Positions 57,858 through 64,000 of a DNA stretch of 64,000 bases are shown here, piece by piece. Made by a program: the position numbers and the translations under genes. The notes under the pieces were generated by a model, which saw only the letters and a program-made list of their open reading frames with translations, made no database searches and was not told the DNA's origin. Each line of letters opens with the position of its first letter. The stretch's first letter is position 1. Location of the stretch: contig JAHLJT010000631.1 of assembly GCA_031308135.1 (NCBI GenBank), positions 213,417,065-213,481,064 on the forward strand, in the 5' to 3' direction. This DNA is from Acheta domesticus. Its lineage: Eukaryota > Arthropoda > Insecta > Orthoptera > Gryllidae.

Positions 57858-58230
57858 ACCGGAGGGCGGGAGGACCGAAGGGCGGGAGGGCCGGAGAGCG
57901 AGATTGCTGGAGGGCGGGGCGGGCGGGCCGGCTGGCGGATGGTGTGCGCGAGGTGGGCGGGTGCGCGGGCGTAGGCCGGGGAGGGCGGGGTGGGTGCGGG
58001 CGGGCGGAGCGTGACGCGAGGAAGCGCGCGCGGGCGGACAGCACCCACTTCCGCGCGCCGCCGTCACCGATACGCCTGGGACGGTGGCGGCGGCGACGCG
58101 CGCGGCGGAACTGGCCGTGGGACGCGCGCGACACGCGCCGCCTCACGGAAGCGCGAGGGCACCGCGCCGCCGCGCCGGATCTACGCTGCGAGTGCGGGCG
58201 TATCCCGTTTGCACCCCGCGGTCAATTTTT
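57858..58230 (+). promoter_or_regulatory. GC-rich minisatellite and CpG block, right part
   Basis: GGAGGGCGGGAGG repeats run to about 57990, then non-repetitive CpG-rich sequence to about 58200. Frames on both strands are low complexity. Possible CpG island interrupted by the SINE. Confidence 0.4.
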
Positions 58231-58262
58231 CCCTAGACTTTTACCAACCTCCTCAGAAAGGC
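58205..58262 (+). repeat. Dispersed GCATCCCGC-block repeat, copy 4
   Basis: GCACCCCGCGGTCAATTTTT, CCTAGACTTTTACCAACCTC and AGAAAGG match the block order of 1283-1401 (inverse). It is 56 kb from the others, so the family is dispersed. Confidence 0.4.
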
Positions 58263-58264
58263 GT

Positions 58265-60035
58265 CGCACGATGGCATAGAAACATTGTATGTTCACTCAC
58301 TGTCATTTTTGAGTTGATTGGTATCGTTAGAGGAGACCTGTCGTTCATACCTACCTAGTGTAGAAAAATTGTACGTATGTCCGTACACGAGGAATCATTT
58401 TTTCCTAAAAGCAAATATTGTCCTGTTAGTAATTGCACCTTTACACACTTTGAAGCTTGTTTTTCTCGAAATTAGGAATTCTGAACATAAAAAGGGGTGT
58501 ACAGCAAGCCATCGAATTCTGCCCGTTAGGTTTGCTTCATGTACATGGAAGAGCTTCTGCGGTTACCAGGGCTATCAAGATAGCTCTTTCGAGAGAGAGA
58601 GAAAAAGAAAAAAATATTCCCTTTAAAATTGTTGGTTTTATATTATTCTCGTAGTGCAATGGTCAGATACTGTAAGGAAAGCTTTCTTTTCTGTCACTAA
58701 ACAGTACTAATTATTCTTAATTTATTGCAACTGATAGACGTGATAGAAGTTCCAATCGGAGTTCAACCGAGAAGTCACTGATGCGCGCGAAGATACGAAC
58801 TTAAGCTAGGAACTTTGTTTGTTTCTTTACCTGTACAGGAAGCATAATTCTTGTATAAAGGAGAAATAATATCACTTTCAATTAATGATCTCATTTAAGG
58901 CGTAAAACAAACTGTTAATAAATATTCATTTATTTTATTGTTCGGGTTCCGCCGTGGGCATGGTTGTTTGTCCCTTGTCTTCAATGTATATGTGTTGTCG
59001 CGGAAGGCCTTGTGAGTCTGCTGACCATAGACCGAAGAGTCCGCATGTGTATCTTATAGTGTAAAGGTTAATGCAGATAATGTATTTTTTTCACCACAAA
59101 AACTTAGTAAAAACGATATTAGTGAATATGTGCAATCGACTTCTGATTGAAGTCACATAAAAGCCCACCCTTTACCGGATACACAGCTCCTATAGTGCTA
59201 CTCCTAAACTGAATTAACTCCCTCATGCAGATCTTTTATCATTGAGATTTAATTTTTTAAGTAACGTTGTACAGTCTACATCCATCCAACGCAGACAATA
59301 ATGGTTTGGTTGTCTTAGCAAATTTGTTGATCGGTTGAAAAGTTATGAAGGCGACCCACGATAAAAAAACACGATTCTCGTTCCGTAGTGTAGCCGGGGC
59401 ATTTTTACTTTCTGTATATACGTTCTTGTGAATGTCAATGAAATGAAATAAAAATTTGAAATTCCGACTGATTGTCCAACTTTGATAATCAATAACCAAG
59501 AATCTGACCAGCAAGTTAGCTTTTGACCCATTCCGTGTGCAGTACATTGGAGGGGTGAAAGTCTGTATCTTGTACTCCCAAATCTTCTCTGATTCATATT
59601 CAGGAATGGTGAAAAAAATGACTGCATGCGTTGATTGAAATTAAATTGAGAATGAGGCATTTAGAACACAGACCACAGTACTGGAACCAAGTATGCATGG
59701 ATTAGCAGTATTTCTAATGAAAGACGAACTCTCAAATAAAATTTCCACGTACTTATATCAATTTATAAAAACAATTGCGCGAATTGCGCGGTCTTTGTAG
59801 TATTTAAATTTGTATTAAGTTCGTATTTTATTTTGGAAGTAAGATCCGATGCGCCCCTTGTGACCTTTTTGCACACGATACTTTTCCTGGGTATAAATTG
59901 TTTAAAATAAATATTCCAGCACTTCCAGAATTTGGATATTTTCTGCATCAAAAGGCATCTGCTCTTCATGCAATTGCGAATTCAAAATTTCCATGCAAAG
60001 AGAAGTCACTGGACGGCAGCGACAGTCCCTTTAAA
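58265..60035. other. AT-rich intergenic sequence, no gene seen
   Basis: No frame with a recognisable domain. A short (AG)n at 58591-58605 is the only simple repeat noticed. Confidence 0.45.
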
Positions 60036-60039
60036 AGAA

Positions 60040-60255
60040 GGCCACCCCCTCCCGCGTGCGAGCGGAAGTCTCGTCTGCCTAATTGCGGCTTGGGCGGCCA
60101 TTACCGAGGCATGAAGGAACACGGCGCGAGGAGTGGATCGCGTTGCGCCGTAACCGGACGCCCGCAGCCCCGAAACGCGATCTGCGCCAGCCTCCCACGA
60201 CTGCGGGTCACGCGCCGCCGCCCGGCCTCTCGGCTCTTGGGCCCGACCTTATGCG
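60040..60255. promoter_or_regulatory. Small CpG-rich block
   Basis: GC/CpG-rich patch with low-complexity frames only. Confidence 0.25.
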
Positions 60256-60732
60256 TAAAGAGAGATTCATGTAAGAACAAGCAATTTTGACAGCTAGTGC
60301 TGGCAACATAACCGAAGGTTCTGTGGCCGTTGAGTCCTTGAGCCCATTGAACTCTCCTTCCTCGATTGGTTCGTTTGCAGTTGGCTAACTTGTAAATAAT
60401 TTCGACGCTTCCTTTTGTGATGTCCTCGTCCGACGAAAATATAGTGCGCCACGAGAAATAATTGAAATTAGGAAGTGCAGAGCTATGTGCTCTTCTGTAA
60501 AAATTTATATCTTTTATACACATTATATGGAATTTACTCTTTGCGTGATAAGTATTATTTTTATATTAAAACCGAGTCTTGAATGTAAGGTGCGTACTGG
60601 TGCACGTGTTTCTGAACAGCTGCGGCGGAGGGATACTTCTCTGAATAACATGTGATGTTCACTTGTTTAGAGAACTGTCACTTTTGCTTGTTCTAACGTG
60701 AATTCTTCTTTACACACGGAGGCCCACGCACC

Positions 60733-60989
60733 CACTGGAGGATCCGGGGGGGGGCATGGGGGCCATGCTCCCCCCAAAGGCCTAGAGTTTTTGTTTACCT
60801 GTCTTTATTTGGCACAATTGATTTAAATATTTATTTATGTCCGAATTATGCAATTATTTAAACAATAATATTGCATAGTATCACATCTACAGTACATAAA
60901 TAATAGGCAATGTAATAACAGATATGTTTATTAACATAAATGTACGATGCCTCCCTCCTAAAACAAACGATCGGCTGGATCCGCCTCTG
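60733..60989. mobile_element. hAT-like MITE, copy B
   Basis: Same family and strand as 11724-11961; both hold TTATTTAAACAATAATATTG and C/G runs near the ends. The right end GGATCCGCCTCTG is the inverse of CAGAGGCGGATCC; the left end CACTGGAGGATCC is a decayed form. The flanks CACGCACC and CACACACT match at 6 of 8 positions. Confidence 0.6.
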
Positions 60990-62393
60990 CACACACTCCC
61001 TTAGGCACTAAAACATTTTATTCCCCTAAAAAATATTTTTGATGTTCCGCTTTTTTTAACTGTTTGGAAATTGGCTCTCCAAGCCATCTGGCAGCTCTGT
61101 AAATGGTTCAACATAAACTTAAATTAATCTATTAATTGATCAGAAAAGTTATGATTTCATTCTCCTTGTAGTACTTCAATTTGATTACCAGCAAAAGGTC
61201 TTATACAATTTTTATAAAGAATTAACGGAAAATGGGGTTCAGAAATGTAGTTGCTCCCTCCCCCTCCTATTAGGCTATGCACGCCAATGGCCCCAACCTT
61301 ATACTGCCCTTCTGTCGAAAAATCGCCGTCTTGTGCTGCACTTTTTACGTAACTTTCTCTATACATCGTACGTGGTAAGCAAGAAAGTAACATATGAATG
61401 TGCAACAATGATCCCGCGTCTCAATTGTAGGGCGTTTCCGAGGTTCCCGGCAGAGGGCAACCCGGAACCTTCGTTGATAGCTGGATATTCGGAGAGGACC
61501 GCTTGCCGTGGTCTTTGGGAAATTGAGAGCTTTCTGCTTCCCTCGCGCCGAGCCAGATCGCGCGAAAAATAAGCGAACTCATTAGGTGTGAAAACTGGTT
61601 ATGATACACACCGAATACTGAAAATGGAGTAATTATATAGTTTTCGAGGTATTTGATAAAAAATGTGGATGAGATTCATATAATTGACAATAAATAACAA
61701 CAAAATCACACAAGTGGTGAAGTTGTAGGTTTAACTGTTTAGTTTTAATCTAAAATCGGAATATGACAGTGTACAGAAATACAAATGTAGAATACGTTAT
61801 TCTATTAGACATAGGAGTACAGTACCGTAATAATTGGGTTGAAAATGTCATTAATAATAGACATGTAATTTGTTTCACAAGTGTTAGTCAAAAATGATAG
61901 CTGAGAGCCAAAAATTGTAAATTGTGCCCCAAGCTTTTGAAAATTCCTTTTTGAAAATCAAACTCAAGCTACAATTCCCTGGCGAAAATGGGCGTATGCT
62001 AGATGTACGCGCAAACGTACACGGAGTGCGCCTGTAGTCATATGTCCAATGTATGGGATGTGGACAAGAGCTAGCCATGTTATGTATTTTAGCGTACAAA
62101 TTGTGTACTTTGGCCCAAATGAATGTACCCTTGAGCTCGAACGAAATATGCTTGATGTGTTCACGACGGAATCGAAAGGGCATTTACACTATGTCCACAA
62201 CAACGCGTACCGTTGCGGATCGATATGCATACCTAGATTGCGAAACCAGTGAATTACTTCCCTTGGAAAAAGTTTTAGTGGAAAACATTTACGATTCTCT
62301 CTGAAATTGTTGAAAATTTGCACAATTGAATTCAATTAATTATATGCATTGGCCTGTTATGGACGACTTCACGAGGTGATAACCTCATTGACC

Positions 62394-62409
62394 CAACCTA
62401 ACCTAACCT
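62394..62409 (+). repeat. Short TTAGG-type (CCTAA) tract
   Basis: About three CCTAA units, the complement of the insect telomere repeat TTAGG. Far too short for a telomere; interstitial or chance. Confidence 0.6.
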
Positions 62410-62683
62410 ATGTGAGTGTTAGCAAACAGCAAAAACTTTTTCCCCGAACTTTCATTGCAACTTGAACATGTATGTTTTCACATTCGATGGAATAACCACA
62501 CACTGCACTGCCAGTTCATATCTGCCTCTGCCAGCGGTTGTGTTATTCTTCTTCATTCTGCTAATTGTACTTGTGAATGCGTATGTATGTATTTCGCAAA
62601 ATTTCAGCATGCATCTAAGGGCTCGGGTGAACACAGTCCTACACCATTTCTTGCTAAAAATGTTAAAAAAAACTCTTTACGAG

Positions 62684-62878
62684 CAGAGGCGTATATGGGC
62701 ATTCAAGCGCCCATGGCAAGCATAGAATTTGCGCCCCTGTCAGGATACTTCAAATTAGGATTGTTGCTATTTCTTTTAGCGGGTATATAGGGACTCTATG
62801 GGTATACTCTAAACAGCGACCCTTGTGAGTGGCGCCCATGGCATGTACCATGTCTGCCATACCTTAGATACGCCTCTG
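62684..62878. mobile_element. hAT-type MITE with perfect 8-bp duplication
   Basis: The ends CAGAGGCGTAT and ATACGCCTCTG are exact inverse copies. The flanks TTTACGAG at 62676-62683 and 62879-62886 are identical, an 8-bp target duplication as hAT transposases make. The 195-bp inside holds GCGCCCATGGCA-type inner repeats and no coding sequence. Confidence 0.85.
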
Positions 62879-63299
62879 TTTACGAGCCACCAATTCATTA
62901 ACGATACGAAATGTGTTTGTATATCACTAAACATGGTTGCGTTTGGTAATTTCAAGAGCTGACATTCGATAGGACACACATCGAACAAGAAATTCGAAAT
63001 GAAATTATGCGATTTTCGCAGTAAATTGCCGCTTACTTCACGAAATCCGCACACTGACCACTGATTAATATGTAGCTATCCTGCAATCTTCTAAAAGGGC
63101 GTGAACTCACTGCTACTAACCAAACTTTGTTTGCGTCCTCATTTCTCATTACTTCAGCATTAATTCAACACAATATAAAAATTTCCTTTTATCATAACAC
63201 TCTCCACTGTCACTTTAAATAAAACATACGTGTTCCTTTAATCTTTGTGCTTGGTTCTCGGATCTCGTTGCGTGTCTCTTGCGACCTTGCGCGGTTAAT

Positions 63300-64000
63300 G
63301 GACGTAACTATAAATAATAATATGATTCCTGAAAATTGGAAGGAGGCCATTGATTCACAAGGGAGGAGACAGAAGGGTTGTTAACAACTACAGGCCTATT
63401 AGTTTGGCATCAGTCGTATGCAAGCAGATGGAACACTTGATTGCAGAGTATATTAGAAAAGTTTGGAATAAAACTGATTGGCTATTTCAAAATCAACACG
63501 GTTTTCGTCCTGGGTATTCGTGCGTTAGCCAGACTATTGCTTTATGTCAGGACACAGCGGATTCACTAGATAAAGGGAGTAGGGTCGATGCAATAATATT
63601 AGATTTTTCTAAGGCATTCGATCTTGTTCCACATGGTCTTTTATTCGCCAAATTGTCAGAAACGGGATTAGATCATCGAATAATCTTGTGGATAAAAGAA
63701 TTTCTTTCGGGGCGCACTCAAACAGTCAGGATTGGCGATAAATATTCATCAAAAGTTGATGTAACGTCTGGGGTCCCCTAGGGGAGTGTGCTAGGGCCAC
63801 TACTATTTTTAGCGTTTATTAATGACATTGCAACTGGAATGAAATCGAAAGTTAGATTTTTCGCCGATGATTGTATAATATATAGGAGTATTGACTCGTC
63901 TTCGGATGAAAATGTTTTACAGAACGATCTAAACTGTTTATGGAACTGGGCGGGCAAAAGTAAGATGGAATTAAATCCGGAAAAGAGTAAATTCATTTGT
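63300..64000 (+). pseudogene. CR1-like LINE reverse transcriptase, cut by the window edge
   Basis: The segment encodes reverse transcriptase motifs in order: PENWKEA (63333), NYRPISLASVVCKQMEHLI (63384-63440), QHGFRPGYSC (63494-63523), ILDFSKAFDLVPH (63597-63635), SGVP then a stop, then GSVLGPLLFL, and FFADDCIIY (63858-63884). Two breaks are visible: a frame change with a few residues lost near 63347 between WKEA and IHKGGDRR, and a TAG at 63779-63781 where family members have Gln in VPQGS. The second RT part stays open to the window end. It is a different family from the Jockey-type LINEs at 43152 and 51369, judging by sequence. It is 5' truncated or broken upstream of about 63300. Confidence 0.85.

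Noticed and set aside
62394..62409. Telomere or telomere-proximal sequence
   Set aside because: Only about three CCTAA units; no array.
1..64000. CRISPR arrays, bacterial operons or integrated viral genes
   Set aside because: No regularly spaced short repeats, no prokaryotic-style gene clusters and no viral structural or polymerase genes were recognised.

Overview
The window looks like nuclear DNA of an insect with a large, repeat-rich genome. The evidence is AT-rich non-coding sequence broken by sharp CpG-rich islands, many remnants of insect-type transposons (Jockey/CR1-like and R2-like LINEs, a mariner-type transposon, hAT- and piggyBac-like MITEs, a tRNA-derived SINE), a short TTAGG-type telomere-like tract, and a homeobox gene whose homeodomain sequence matches the Not group. 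A hemimetabolous insect (cockroach/termite, stick insect or orthopteran type) fits best; this is inference and the species cannot be named from the sequence.

One host gene is well supported: a Not-type (NOTO-like) homeobox gene on the minus strand. Exon 1 (about 34045-34453, possibly longer at its 5' end) encodes a 136-residue Ala/Pro-rich N-terminus with an eh1-type FTIDAIL motif. Exon 2 (about 1923-2242) encodes a Gly-rich linker and homeodomain residues 1-44, ending at the classic Q44/V45 splice site. The intron between them is about 31.8 kb and the splice phases agree (phase 1). The exon with homeodomain residues 45-60 is not visible and should lie left of position 1. The CpG-rich block 34454-36180 is the likely 5'/promoter region.

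Intron 1 (2243-34044) holds several CpG-rich blocks (about 9.3-9.9, 10.6-11.6, 21.1-21.6, 23.2-23.8 and 25.8-26.2 kb) without convincing coding sequence, which are candidate regulatory islands, plus MITEs, foldback elements, an R2-like LINE 3' end and a partial direct duplication. The region upstream of the gene (36200-64000) has no recognisable host gene. It carries two copies of an unusual element built of about 305-bp tandem modules (38977-40296 and 54415-56007, opposite orientation), two copies of a long tRNA-derived SINE, a 2.4-kb Jockey-type LINE and a 0.5-kb relative, both with perfect target-site duplications, a dead mariner-type transposon with terminal inverted repeats, GC-rich minisatellites, hAT-type MITEs and a CR1-like LINE running off the right edge.

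The least expected structures are the 305-bp-module element, the foldback packed with TCAGTG/CACTGA motifs just downstream of the homeodomain exon, a pair of matching about 90-bp hairpins, and an inverted repeat pair bracketing exon 1. All coordinates and similarities were read by eye; nothing was computed or searched.
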